Shown in pieces: positions 39,411 through 48,053 of a DNA stretch of 64,000 nt (its first letter is position 1; every line of letters begins with the position of its first letter). The notes beneath the pieces were generated by a model. The model saw only the letters and a program-made list of their open reading frames with translations, did no database searches and was not told where the DNA came from. Origin of the DNA: Streptomyces luteolifulvus (GTDB lineage: Bacteria; Actinomycetota; Actinomycetes; Streptomycetales; Streptomycetaceae); the NCBI RefSeq assembly GCF_008806595.1, contig NZ_VZRB01000031.1, positions 1 to 64,000 of the forward strand, written 5' to 3'. The translations under genes and the position numbers were made by a program.

Positions 39411-41791
39411 CGCTCCTCCTGGCCCGCCGGGACGCCGTCGTCATCGGCCTCGGCCGCATGTCCCTCGACGTCGGCGGGGACGACCTCGGTGAACAGCAGC
39501 TCCTGCTCCGGGGCGTCCGGGAGGCGCGCCGCGGTGGTGCGGTGGCGGATGCCCAGCCAGGTCATCCACAGCAGCGGGAGCACTCCGCCGACGATGAACA
39601 CCACGTCGCCGGGGAGACGGATCCACTCCAGGAAAGTGTTCGTCGGGCCGCGCAGATAGCCGAGGCTGCGGGCGTCGGCGTACCCGGCGTCGAGGACCTT
39701 GTACAGCTGCAGCGCCCCGCCGGGCAGCAGGGTGGCGAAACTCATCCACGCCAGGCCCAGGTTGAGCGACCAGAAGGACAGCCGGGGCCAGCGGTCGGAC
39801 CAGCGGTGCTCGGGGATGAGGTAGCGCAGCGCGAACACGGCGAAGCCGACCGCCAGCATGCCGTAGACACCCATCATGGCCGCGTGCGCGTGGTTGGCCG
39901 TCAGCCCGGTGCCGATCTCGTAGTAGGAGACGATCGGCAGGTTGATCAGGAAGCCGAACACGCCGGCGCCCAGGAAGTTCCAGAAGCCCACTGCGGCCAG
40001 GAACATCACCGCCCACCGGTGCGGGAAGGGGGTGCTCGACGGGCTGTGCCGGCGCGCGCCGAGCTGGAGGAAGCTCCACGCCTCCACGGTCAGGAAGAGC
40101 AGCGGCACCACTTCCAGCGCGGAGAACGTCGCACCCAGGGCGAGGTGTTCGGCCGGTTCGCCGGAGAAGTACAGGTGGTGCATGGTGCCGATCACTCCGC
40201 CCGCGCTGTAGAGCACGATGTCGAGGTAGATCACGGCCAGCGCCACCCGCTCGCGGACCACGCCGAGCAGCACGAACAGATAGGCGACGGTGACGGTGGT
40301 GAACAGCTCCAGGAAGTCCTCCACCCACAGGTGCACGACGATGAACCGCCAGAAGTCGGCCGTGGTGTACGTCGAGTTGGGGGTGGCCAGCAGGCCGACG
40401 GCGTAGAAGGCGGGCAGGGCCAGCGCGGCGAGGAAGAACAGCCAGGGCATGTTGGCCACGCTCTCGGTGGCCAGCCGCCGGCGCAGTCCGCGGAAGAGGA
40501 TGAGCGCCCATACGGCCATCCCGGCCACCAGCAGCACCTGCCAGACCCGTCCCAGGTCGAGATACTCCCAGCCCTGGTTGCCGAACCAGCTCCACAGGCC
40601 GCCCAGCCATCCGCGCATCCCGGCCATCTCTCCCAGCAGGGAGCCGACGACGACCACGGTGAGCGCTCCGAGCAGCAGCCGGGACAGCAGAGCCTGCTTG
40701 GCGGGCTCCCAGCCGCGGGAGATCAGCGGCGCCAGGAAGATACCGATGGCCAGGAACGAGGTGACCACCCAGAAGATCGCCAGCTGTGTGTGCCAGGTGC
40801 GGGTGAGGTTGTACGGCAGCCACTCGTCCAGCGGGATGCCGAAGAACGAACCGAGATCCGCCCGGTAGTGCTGGGTGGCCGAGCCGAGCAGCGTCTGGAC
40901 CAGGAAGAGCGCGGCCATGACGAAGAAGAACCAGCCGGTCGTGCGCTGGGCGGGCGTGAGCCGGACGGCGCCCGGTGCGTGGAACCGCAGTGTGCGCTGG
41001 TCGCTGCCGTGCCAGCCGAGGAAGTTCCAGCGGCCGAAGGCCGCGAACAGGCCGCCCGCGCCGACCAGGAGGAATATCAGCGACAGCACGCTCCACAGCA
41101 CGGTGTGGCCGGTCGGCTCGTTCTCCACGAGGGACTCGGACGGCCAGTTGTTGGTGTAGGAGTACGACTTGCCCGGCCGTTCGGCCGCGGCCGCCCACGC
41201 CGACCATCCGAAGTAGGCGGTCAGGTCGTGGATGTCGGCCGGGTCGGTGATGGCGTTCGGCCGCAGCCCCTGCTTGCCCTCCGGGCGGCCCAGCAGATCC
41301 GCGTAGTGCCCGGTCAGCTGCTCGAACGCCTCCCCTTGCGCGGGGGACCAGACCAGGGTGCCGGTGCGCTCGTCGTAGCGGTTGGTGCGGAAGTCCTCGA
41401 CGGTGCGGGTGTGGGCGTCGGAGGAGCTCGAAGTGTCGTCGCCATACTGCTTGTTGACGGATTCGGCGCTGCGGTGCAGATAGTCGGCGGTGAAGTCGGG
41501 GCCGAGGTAGGCGCCGTGGCCGAAGATCGAGCCGTATTCCATCAGCCCGTTGCGCAGGAACGCCCGTTGCCCCTCGCGTACGTCGTCACCGGTGAACAGG
41601 GTCCGGCCGGTCGAGGTCACCACGCGGTCCGGGATGGGTGGTTCGGCCTGGTACGTGCGCACCGCCAGAAGTCCCAGGACCAGGAACCCGACGGCCGTCA
41701 CCAGGACGGCCGCCTGCACCCACCCCCGTCCGATCATCCGGGCCCGTCTGCCTCCGGTCGTGTCCTGCGCTGTGGCGTCCGACGTCCCCAT
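39407..41791 (-). CDS. norB: Quinol-dependent nitric oxide reductase (qNOR)
   Basis: A 794-residue single-subunit nitric oxide reductase, the long type that fuses the NorC-like region to the catalytic NorB region and takes electrons from quinol. It reduces two NO to N2O in the cytoplasmic membrane. The N-terminus has a membrane anchor (residues ~23-45) and a large extracytoplasmic domain (HGAYLGPDFTADYLHR). From ~235 onward there are about twelve further membrane helices. Visible His ligands include HTQLAIFW, the HLWVEDFLELF segment, GTMHHLYF and NHAHAAMMGVYG, as expected for the two hemes and the non-heme iron. It is the first gene of an apparent operon with the overlapping small membrane protein. 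In a non-denitrifying soil actinomycete its likely task is NO detoxification. Upstream lies an AT-rich promoter region with an inverted repeat. Confidence 0.93.
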   Translation of the reverse strand: MGTSDATAQDTTGGRRARMIGRGWVQAAVLVTAVGFLVLGLLAVRTYQAEPPIPDRVVTSTGRTLFTGDDVREGQRAFLRNGLMEYGSIFGHGAYLGPDFTADYLHRSAESVNKQYGDDTSSSSDAHTRTVEDFRTNRYDERTGTLVWSPAQGEAFEQLTGHYADLLGRPEGKQGLRPNAITDPADIHDLTAYFGWSAWAAAAERPGKSYSYTNNWPSESLVENEPTGHTVLWSVLSLIFLLVGAGGLFAAFGRWNFLGWHGSDQRTLRFHAPGAVRLTPAQRTTGWFFFVMAALFLVQTLLGSATQHYRADLGSFFGIPLDEWLPYNLTRTWHTQLAIFWVVTSFLAIGIFLAPLISRGWEPAKQALLSRLLLGALTVVVVGSLLGEMAGMRGWLGGLWSWFGNQGWEYLDLGRVWQVLLVAGMAVWALILFRGLRRRLATESVANMPWLFFLAALALPAFYAVGLLATPNSTYTTADFWRFIVVHLWVEDFLELFTTVTVAYLFVLLGVVRERVALAVIYLDIVLYSAGGVIGTMHHLYFSGEPAEHLALGATFSALEVVPLLFLTVEAWSFLQLGARRHSPSSTPFPHRWAVMFLAAVGFWNFLGAGVFGFLINLPIVSYYEIGTGLTANHAHAAMMGVYGMLAVGFAVFALRYLIPEHRWSDRWPRLSFWSLNLGLAWMSFATLLPGGALQLYKVLDAGYADARSLGYLRGPTNTFLEWIRLPGDVVFIVGGVLPLLWMTWLGIRHRTTAARLPDAPEQELLFTEVVPADVEGHAAEADDDGVPAGQEER

Positions 41792-41847
41792 ACGTCCTCC
41801 TCGGGCGGTGGTGCCGGGTGGGTTCGGTGAAGTTGCTCAGCGCGATA

Positions 41848-41866
41848 TTAACGATGCGGTGGTTAA
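41848..41866 (-). promoter_or_regulatory. Inverted repeat in the norB promoter region
   Basis: A perfect TTAAC-N9-GTTAA inverted repeat lies 57 bases before the norB start in an unusually AT-rich patch. On the - strand it is preceded by TTTACA, and a 17-base spacing from that hexamer falls on TAACCA, the left part of the repeat. A repressor bound here would cover the -10 region. The regulator is not known; the cysteine-bearing winged-helix protein encoded downstream is the obvious candidate. Confidence 0.5.
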
Positions 41867-41925
41867 AAACAAACTCGGATTGTGTAAAAGGGCCGCGAGG
41901 AGGCACGGCCCTGGTCTTCGGCGGC

Positions 41926-43398
41926 TCAGTGGCGGGACGCGTAGGCCGGCTCGGTCAGGCCCGTGGACAGCCAGCGCACCACCGACTCGGCGCTGTACGG
42001 ACTTCCGTCGGGGGCGATGTGCCGCAGGAAGTCCAGGTCCTGGCCGATGGTGACGACGGGCGGCTCCACCACGCCCCGCGGGCGGCGCTGCCCGAGCCCG
42101 ACCGCGGCCAGCAGCCCGTTGCACAGACACTGCCGCCCTTCGGTCCCCTCGGCGTCACCGCCCTTGCGGACATATGCCGTAAGAGGCTCCGCCGGGCAGC
42201 GGTAGTCGATGGTCCCGCGCGCGGTCCTGAAGGGCGTCCGCAGATAACCGAGGTCGCAGACCCGGGCGCGGGCCGCACTCACCTCGCGGTCGGCCAGGGT
42301 GCCGGGCAGCTCGGCGACCTTGAACGGGAAGGAGGTCGGGGAGGCCGCCGGATCGTTGCGCACCCTCAGCCTGCCGGCCCGCTCACGCTCCATCAGCTGC
42401 CGCCGCAGCCCCGCGTCCATGCCCGACTCCTCGCAGAGCGCGAAGACACTGCCGAGTTGGACACCGGCCGCCCCGGCCGCCCTGGCCTCGCGAACCTGCT
42501 CCGGCCCGCACCGGCCGCCGGCGATCCAGAACGGCAGACCGAGGCGGCTCATCTTCGTGAAGTCGGGGATGTCCCTGGGCCCGTAGACCGGATCGCCGTG
42601 CTCGTCCAGGCTCAGCGGCCCGCGCGGCGGTGCGCTGTGGCCGCCCGCGGTGGGGCCCTCGACGACGAATCCGTCCGGCCGGGTCTCCTCGTCGCGGTTC
42701 AGATACGAGGCCAGCGCGGGCAGCGAGACGATGGCCAGGACGCCGGGGCGGCGCAGCGGGGCGAGCCGCCCCGGTTCCGCTCCGCTCAGAATGGAGGCGG
42801 GGTCGAAGCGCAGCTCCAGGGGCCGCTCGTCGCCCTCCACGTCCACCCGCGCGGTGACCGGCTCCCCCTTGGCGAGCCCGGTGGCGATCCCGGGGATCTG
42901 GGCGGGGATGCCGGCGCCCACCAGGACATGGTCGACGCCCGCCAGGATCGCGCCGAACATGGCAGGGACGGTGGCGAGTTGGACCTTCTCCAGATAGTTG
43001 ATGCCGACCGGTCCGTCATGGCCCTCCTTGGCGAGCCAGACCTCACAGAAGTTGGCGACGACGGTCAGGGACCGGGCGGGGCACCCCTCGTCGGCCGTCA
43101 TCATGGGGGTGGCGGCGAACCGCTCCTTGGGTGTGATTCCGCCCTCGACGAAGTAGCGCTCCCGCAGAGCGCCGGCCAGCTCCGGTACGGGGAAGGCGGC
43201 GAGCGCCCGCCTGAGGTGACCGCCCGGGTCGCCGCTCTGGAGCACGCGGATCAGCAGGGTGTCGAGGGCGGTGCCGGAGACGACCCCCAGCTGCCCGGTG
43301 CGGGCGACCGCCCGTGCGAGCCGCCAGCCCGACACCCCCACCCCCATTCCGCCTTGGATCAGCCACGGCAGGTCGGTCGCCGCCCGGGGTGCATTCAT
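41926..43398 (-). CDS. Nitronate monooxygenase family protein (long form)
   Basis: A 490-residue FMN-dependent TIM-barrel enzyme of the nitronate monooxygenase / 2-nitropropane dioxygenase family. The start MNAPRAATDLPWLIQGGMG fits the family, whose mature sequence begins with the flavin-binding QGGMG loop. Other recognisable parts are GHDGPVGINYLEKVQ, the phosphate-binding EGPTAGGHS region and the GAAGVQLGSVFALCEESG barrel end. It is about 100 residues longer than classical family members and carries an extra C-terminal domain with clustered Cys (RQCLCNGLLAAVGLG), seen in longer bacterial homologues. Such enzymes oxidise alkyl nitronates, releasing nitrite. Its place directly upstream of an NO reductase suggests nitro-compound detoxification coupled to removal of nitrogen oxides; this link is inference. 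A dense set of palindromes lies just upstream. Confidence 0.85.
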   Translation of the reverse strand: MNAPRAATDLPWLIQGGMGVGVSGWRLARAVARTGQLGVVSGTALDTLLIRVLQSGDPGGHLRRALAAFPVPELAGALRERYFVEGGITPKERFAATPMMTADEGCPARSLTVVANFCEVWLAKEGHDGPVGINYLEKVQLATVPAMFGAILAGVDHVLVGAGIPAQIPGIATGLAKGEPVTARVDVEGDERPLELRFDPASILSGAEPGRLAPLRRPGVLAIVSLPALASYLNRDEETRPDGFVVEGPTAGGHSAPPRGPLSLDEHGDPVYGPRDIPDFTKMSRLGLPFWIAGGRCGPEQVREARAAGAAGVQLGSVFALCEESGMDAGLRRQLMERERAGRLRVRNDPAASPTSFPFKVAELPGTLADREVSAARARVCDLGYLRTPFRTARGTIDYRCPAEPLTAYVRKGGDAEGTEGRQCLCNGLLAAVGLGQRRPRGVVEPPVVTIGQDLDFLRHIAPDGSPYSAESVVRWLSTGLTEPAYASRH

Positions 43399-43411
43399 GT
43401 GGTCCTCGCAT

Positions 43412-43465
43412 CCGTAACCTACGGTTTCGTAACTTACGAAACCGAAACCTACGGCATCGTAGGTT
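43412..43465 (-). promoter_or_regulatory. Cluster of three palindromes upstream of nitronate monooxygenase
   Basis: Three perfect inverted repeats sit within 54 bases: CCGTA-ACC-TACGG (43412-43424), GGTTTCGTAA / TTACGAAACC with a single central C (43423-43443) and AACCTACG-GCAT-CGTAGGTT (43446-43465). They begin 14 bases before the monooxygenase start. The shared words ACCTACGG and GAAACC suggest repeated binding sites for a dimeric repressor, most likely TetR- or MarR-like. No gene for such a regulator is adjacent. Confidence 0.7.
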
Positions 43466-43543
43466 GGTGGTCGGGGTCGCCCCCCGGTTTGGGCGGCGGT
43501 CGGAGATCGGGGGGTGGCTGCCTGCCCCCGAAGGCGTATGGCA

Positions 43544-43765
43544 CGATGCCGGTGACGGATGCGGAGGAACTCCGGTGCGGGCCCGACGGCCCTATTCCGG
43601 GGCGGGCCCGCCACTGTGACCGGGGAGCTGTCTCCCGCTGATGGCCACTGGCAGCCGGTGTGAGCCGGCCGCTGGGAAGGCCGGGAGCCGGCGCCGGTGC
43701 CATCGCCCTGCGGGCGGCCGGTGCCGAGACCCGGGAGCCAGGATATTCCGGCCGTCCCGCAGCCA
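43544..43765 (+). ncRNA. Cobalamin riboswitch upstream of cobT
   Basis: The region has the conserved layout of an adenosylcobalamin aptamer: a CTCCGGTGCGGGCCCGA element (43570-43586), the CCCGCCACTGTGACCGGGGAGC core (around 43607-43628), a GGCCACTGGCA segment followed by GGGAAGGCC, and the terminal B12-box-like CGGGAGCCAGGATATTCC (43732-43749). It lies about 70 bases before cobT on the same strand and should reduce its expression when cobalamin is abundant. The exact ends were judged by eye and are approximate. Confidence 0.88.
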
Positions 43766-43835
43766 GGCAGATCCCGCCCGGGCGCGGCCCGACACGGTGG
43801 CGTGGAGACCCGCCGACAGTGGAAGGCTTTCCTTC

Positions 43836-44984
43836 GTGACGCCCTCGTCCGGCTCCGATCCGACGCGTTCTCCCGCCACCTCCTCCGCCGACGGCACCGA
43901 TGCGACCGTCGGCCTGCTGCTCGAACGCACCCTGGCCGCCATCACCCCCGCCGACCCCGGCACCCTCGCCGCGGCCCTCGACCGCCAGAGCCACCTCACC
44001 AAGCCGCCCGGTTCGCTGGGGCTGCTGGAGGACATTTCGGTCCAGCTGGCAGGTCTGGCCGCCTCCTGCCCCCCGCCGCTGCCGGAACCCGCCGCGGTGG
44101 CCGTCTTCGCCGCCGACCACGGCGTTCACGCCCAGGGCGTCAGCGTCTGGCCGCAGGAGGTGACGGCCCAGATGGTCGCCAACTTCCTGGTCTCGGGCGC
44201 CGCCGTGAACGCCCTGGCGGCACAGGCCGCAGCCGATGTGGTCGTGGTGGACGTGGGGGTCGCCACGCCGGTTACCGTTCCGGACGCCGCCCCGGGCAGG
44301 CTGATACGACGCCCGGTCCGCAGCGGGACCGCGGACATGACCAGTGCCCCGGCGATGACCCGGCAGGAGGCCGTCCGCGCCCTGGAGACCGGGATCGCAG
44401 TGGCCGCGGAACTCGTCGGCGAGGGCCACCGCTGCCTGCTCACCGGGGACATGGGCATCGCCAACACCACCGCGTCCGCGGCGCTGATCGCCGTGTTCAC
44501 CGGGGCGGACCCGGACGAGGTCACGGGGCACGGAGCGGGAGTCGACGAGAACACCCGGCAGCACAAGGCGAACGTCGTGCGCGGGGCCCTCGAACTGCAC
44601 CGGCCGGACCCCGGCGACCCGGTCGGCGCGGTGGCGGCGGTCGGCGGCCTCGAACATGCCGCGATCGCCGGGTTCGTCCTGGGTGCCGCCGCTCACCGGG
44701 TCCCGGTGATTCTGGACGGTGTGATCGCCTCGTCGGCGGCTCTGGTCGCGGCCGCGCTGGCGCCGGACGCCCTGGCCGCGTGCGTGGCCGGGCACCGCTC
44801 GGTCGAGCCCGGGCACACCGTCGCCCTCCGGCACCTGGGACTGCATCCCCTGGTGGACCTGGGCCTGCGGCTCGGCGAGGGCAGCGGCGCCCTGCTGGCC
44901 CTGCCGCTGGTGCAGGCGGCGGTCCGAACCCTGCGGGACATGGCCACCTTCGACTCCGCCGGGGTGGCGGGCAAGGAGGCGTGA
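43836..44984 (+). CDS. cobT: Nicotinate-nucleotide:dimethylbenzimidazole phosphoribosyltransferase CobT
   Basis: A 382-residue protein that makes alpha-ribazole 5'-phosphate from nicotinate mononucleotide and 5,6-dimethylbenzimidazole for the lower ligand of cobalamin. Family hallmarks are SHLTKPPGSLGLLED near residue 50, VFAADHGVHAQGVSVWPQEVTAQM near 90, the GDMGIANTTASAAL loop near 210, GHGAGVD near 230 and the catalytic-Glu region EPGHTVALRHLG near 325. The GTG start at 43836 was chosen over upstream in-frame codons because GGAAGG lies 9 bases before it and because the upstream sequence is the riboswitch. The N-terminal ~30 residues are a low-complexity Ser/Thr/Ala extension. No other cobalamin gene is adjacent. 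Confidence 0.93.
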   Translation: MTPSSGSDPTRSPATSSADGTDATVGLLLERTLAAITPADPGTLAAALDRQSHLTKPPGSLGLLEDISVQLAGLAASCPPPLPEPAAVAVFAADHGVHAQGVSVWPQEVTAQMVANFLVSGAAVNALAAQAAADVVVVDVGVATPVTVPDAAPGRLIRRPVRSGTADMTSAPAMTRQEAVRALETGIAVAAELVGEGHRCLLTGDMGIANTTASAALIAVFTGADPDEVTGHGAGVDENTRQHKANVVRGALELHRPDPGDPVGAVAAVGGLEHAAIAGFVLGAAAHRVPVILDGVIASSAALVAAALAPDALAACVAGHRSVEPGHTVALRHLGLHPLVDLGLRLGEGSGALLALPLVQAAVRTLRDMATFDSAGVAGKEA

Positions 44985-45474
44985 AGCCCCGTGCGCCGGG
45001 CCCGGCATCGCCCGCCGGGCCCGGCGCGGCAGCCGTCGGCCAGATACGGCCCGTGATGATCTCGGGGTGCGGTACCGGTGGCACGCAGGGCCCGGAAGCC
45101 GCCGGTGCGGGCCGGTCGCGGGGTGGGCGAACGGCTCTCGGCAGGGGAGCGGGGTGGGTGGGCGCGCCCAGCCCGCCGCCCGTTTGTGACCGCTTCCGAC
45201 CAGGTGCGATCGGCCCCTTTCCGGTTGTGGACGGGGGTGGGGTGGGGTTCATCGGTCTGTCGTACGAGGCCTCATACCAGAGTGGGACGCTCTGCGGGGG
45301 ACTTTGTCAACTGCCCACCGCACCTGACGCGTTGCCGACTACTGTGAGTGTCCGTCGGGCGACGCGGGGCCGAAATCTTCGGCTCCGCCGACCGGCACAG
45401 CGATGGCGCATGCCCGAGCCGCGCAGACCGCGCGCGCACATGCCCACCACCGACGGACCAGTTCGAGGACGCCG
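44985..45474 (+). other. Intergenic region before the conservon, no gene supported
   Basis: About 490 bases between cobT and cvnA. Open frames here lack family resemblance or ribosome-binding sites. The first half is G/C-only and the second half (45230-45350) is less GC-rich, with TTGTCAACTG and TTGCCGACTACTG words that could belong to the conservon promoter. I could not fix a -35/-10 pair with confidence. Confidence 0.5.
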
Positions 45475-47550
45475 ATGTCTCACCTCCGCGCCCCGGCCGC
45501 CCGTGCAGACCGCCGAGAGGGCGGACGGCACGGACGGCCGCCGGCCGCCCGCACCGCACCCGTGCTGCCCGAGGCCCACATACGTCCCCAACTGCTGCGT
45601 CTCGCCGTGCTGCCCCCCGTCGCGGTCTCCCTCAGCGCCTGCGCGGCCGTCCTGTTCACCGTCCGCTCCACCGGGGCGCGTCCCGGCCTCACCCTGTGGG
45701 GCGTCCTCGCCGGCGCGGTCTCGGTCGCCCTCGCCGGCATCCTGATCGCCGCCGTGGCCGCGAACCGCACCGCCGCCTCCATCGGCGACCGCGTCGGCGC
45801 GCTGCGCCGCAGCAGCGCACGTGGCGAGGCCGATCTGCGGGCCCTGGTCGAGGCGCTGCGCCGGGGCGAGGGGCCGCCCCAGCGCAAGCCCCGCAGCGGT
45901 CCGCCCGAGGACGCCGACGACTTCGAACTGCTCGCCGCCGACCTGGCCCGCGCCCACGACGGCGCCGTCACCGCCATCGTCCGGGCCGCACAGCTCTCCA
46001 GCCAGACGGGCAGCGAGCAGAAGCTCGAGGTCTTCCTCAACCTCGCCCGGCGCCTCCAGTCGCTGGTGCACCGCGAGATCTCGATCCTCGACGAGCTGGA
46101 GAACGAGATGGAGGACCCCGACCTGCTCAAGGGCCTCTTCCACGTCGACCACCTCGCCACCCGCATCCGGCGCCACGCCGAGAACCTCGCCGTGCTCGGC
46201 GGCGCCGTCTCCCGGCGCCAGTGGAGCAACCCGGTCGACATGACCGAGGTGCTGCGCTCCGCCATCGCCGAGGTCGAGCAGTACTCACGGGTCAAGCTCG
46301 TCCCGCCGGTCGACGGCACCCTGCGCGGGCACGCCGTCGCCGACGTCATCCATCTGCTGGCCGAACTCGTCGAGAACGCCACCGTGTTCTCCGCCCCGCA
46401 CACCCAGGTCCTGCTGCGCGCCAGCCTCGTCACCTCGGGGCTCGCCGTCGAGGTCGAGGACCGCGGCCTCGGCATGCCCGTCGCCGAGCAGAACAGGATG
46501 AACGCCCTGCTGGCCGACCCCGACCAGGTCAACGTCGCCAGTCTGCTGGCCGACGGCCGGATCGGCCTGTTCGTGGTCTCCCAGCTCGCCAAGCGGCACG
46601 GCATCCATGTCCGCCTCCAGAGCAACATCTACGGCGGGGTGCAGGCCGTACTCGTCGTACCGCAGGCGCTGTTGGGTACGGCGCCGGGTGCCGCGGGGGC
46701 GGTGGCCGGGCCGTCGGGGCAGGAGGCGCCGGGACCGGCCGTGCCGCAGGGGCAGGCGCACGGACACGAGCGGGATGTTCCGGGCACCTGCGGGGCCGTG
46801 TCCGTACCGTCGGGGCCGTCCGTACCGTCACCGAGACAGCATCCCCAGCCCGGGCAGGAAGCGGAGCAGCGGATCCCGTCCGCACGTCCCGCCGCCGACC
46901 CGCGCCCGCAACAGCAGGAGACCGCCGCCTCCGGAGCCCGGCGACCACGCCCGGAGCCGCGGGAAGCCGCTGCGCCGACGACCGACGGGAGCGGCCCGGC
47001 TCCGCTGCCCCGGCGCGGTGCCCACGACGAACGGCCCAACCCTGCGGACGCCATGCCCGGCATCCGGCCCGACGAGCGGCGGATCGTCGTGGAGAACTCG
47101 TCCGCACCGCCCACCCCCCGCGGCGGTGCCGTCCGCGGCACCATGGGCAAGCCCCAGCTGCCCCGGCGCCGTGCCCAGGAGCACCTCGTGCCCCAGCTGC
47201 GCGGCGGCCCGACTCCCCGTCAGGACCAGGAAACCCCGGCCGGTCACGACCCGGGGCTGATGGCCGCCTTCCAGCGCGGCGTCGGCCTCGCCGAGGCCCA
47301 GCAGCACCTGGAGCCGGAGCCGACGCCGCCCACGGGGCCCACGACGCCGACCTCGACGATCCTGCCGTCGGCCCTGGAGGCGCTCCGCACCGACGCGACC
47401 CACATGACGCGGCTGCGCTCACCCATGGACACGTCCCCGGTGGCCCCGCGCGGGACCGAGGCGCGCGGTGGGCGGGACGGTGGGTCCGCCGCCGCCCTCT
47501 CCCGGTTCGAGCACACCACCCGGCAGGACGGGAGCGCACCGGCCGGATGA
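45475..47550 (+). CDS. cvnA: Conservon sensor-like ATPase CvnA
   Basis: A 691-residue membrane protein with a histidine-kinase-like ATP-binding domain, the first component of a Streptomyces conservon (a membrane-associated system with a Ras-like GTPase). The start codon follows GAGGA at 6 bases. Two hydrophobic segments (residues ~45-62 and ~70-92, PPVAVSLSACAAVLF and LAGAVSVALAGILIAAVAA) flank a very short external loop, much shorter than in kinases with a sensory domain. A coiled-coil/dimerisation stretch follows. The HATPase region spans ~270-400, with an N-box (ELVENATVFSAPH), a G1 box (VEDRGLGMP) and a late G-box (GRIGLFVVSQLAKRHG). The last ~280 residues are Pro/Gly/Arg-rich and probably disordered. 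The stop overlaps an in-frame ATG of the next reading frame. Confidence 0.9.
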   Translation: MSHLRAPAARADRREGGRHGRPPAARTAPVLPEAHIRPQLLRLAVLPPVAVSLSACAAVLFTVRSTGARPGLTLWGVLAGAVSVALAGILIAAVAANRTAASIGDRVGALRRSSARGEADLRALVEALRRGEGPPQRKPRSGPPEDADDFELLAADLARAHDGAVTAIVRAAQLSSQTGSEQKLEVFLNLARRLQSLVHREISILDELENEMEDPDLLKGLFHVDHLATRIRRHAENLAVLGGAVSRRQWSNPVDMTEVLRSAIAEVEQYSRVKLVPPVDGTLRGHAVADVIHLLAELVENATVFSAPHTQVLLRASLVTSGLAVEVEDRGLGMPVAEQNRMNALLADPDQVNVASLLADGRIGLFVVSQLAKRHGIHVRLQSNIYGGVQAVLVVPQALLGTAPGAAGAVAGPSGQEAPGPAVPQGQAHGHERDVPGTCGAVSVPSGPSVPSPRQHPQPGQEAEQRIPSARPAADPRPQQQETAASGARRPRPEPREAAAPTTDGSGPAPLPRRGAHDERPNPADAMPGIRPDERRIVVENSSAPPTPRGGAVRGTMGKPQLPRRRAQEHLVPQLRGGPTPRQDQETPAGHDPGLMAAFQRGVGLAEAQQHLEPEPTPPTGPTTPTSTILPSALEALRTDATHMTRLRSPMDTSPVAPRGTEARGGRDGGSAAALSRFEHTTRQDGSAPAG

Positions 47551-47618
47551 CCACTCCCGCAGCCACCCCCACCCCCAGCGCTCCCGCAGACCTTCGTACC
47601 CCAAGGAGTCGATCCACC

Positions 47619-48053
47619 ATGGCGAGCGACGCGCCGACCGGCCAGGTATCCGATCTCGACTGGCTGATGAGCGGCCTCGTGCAGCGCGTACCGCACACCA
47701 AGAGCGCGGTGCTCCTGTCCTGCGACGGACTGGTGAAGTCGGTCCACGGCCTCGACCCGGACAGCGCCGACCACATGGCCGCCCTGGCCTCCGGCCTCTA
47801 CTCCCTCGGCCGCAGCGCCGGCATCCGCTTCGGCGACGGCGGGGACGTCCGTCAGGTCGTCGTCGAACTCGACACGACGCTGCTGTTCGTGACCACCGCC
47901 GGCTCCGGCACATGTCTCGCCGTGCTCGCCGGCCGCGAGGCCGATGCTGCGGTGCTCGGCTACGAGATGGCGATGCTGGTCAAGAGCGTCCGCCCCTATC
48001 TGGTGACCGCGCCGCGCCAGCAGCCCGTCGAACCGCCGGCGATGAGGCCTTGA
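47619..48053 (+). CDS. cvnB: Conservon roadblock/LC7 protein CvnB
   Basis: A 144-residue roadblock/LC7-domain protein, usual length for CvnB. The core LDWLMSGLVQRVPHTKSAVLLSCDGLV and the LLFVTTAGSGTCLAVLAGREADAAVLGYEM stretch form the typical alpha-beta fold. Such proteins act as regulators of the cognate CvnD GTPase. The ATG at 47619 was preferred because AAGGAG sits 10 bases upstream; an earlier in-frame ATG at 47547 overlaps the cvnA stop and would add 24 low-complexity residues. It is the second gene of the conservon operon. Confidence 0.9.
   Translation: MASDAPTGQVSDLDWLMSGLVQRVPHTKSAVLLSCDGLVKSVHGLDPDSADHMAALASGLYSLGRSAGIRFGDGGDVRQVVVELDTTLLFVTTAGSGTCLAVLAGREADAAVLGYEMAMLVKSVRPYLVTAPRQQPVEPPAMRP

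Noticed and set aside
39458..41830. A + strand open frame of 790 codons opposite the NO reductase gene
   Set aside because: Its translation is Gln/Glu/His/Arg low-complexity with no domain, whereas the - strand has all qNOR heme ligands.
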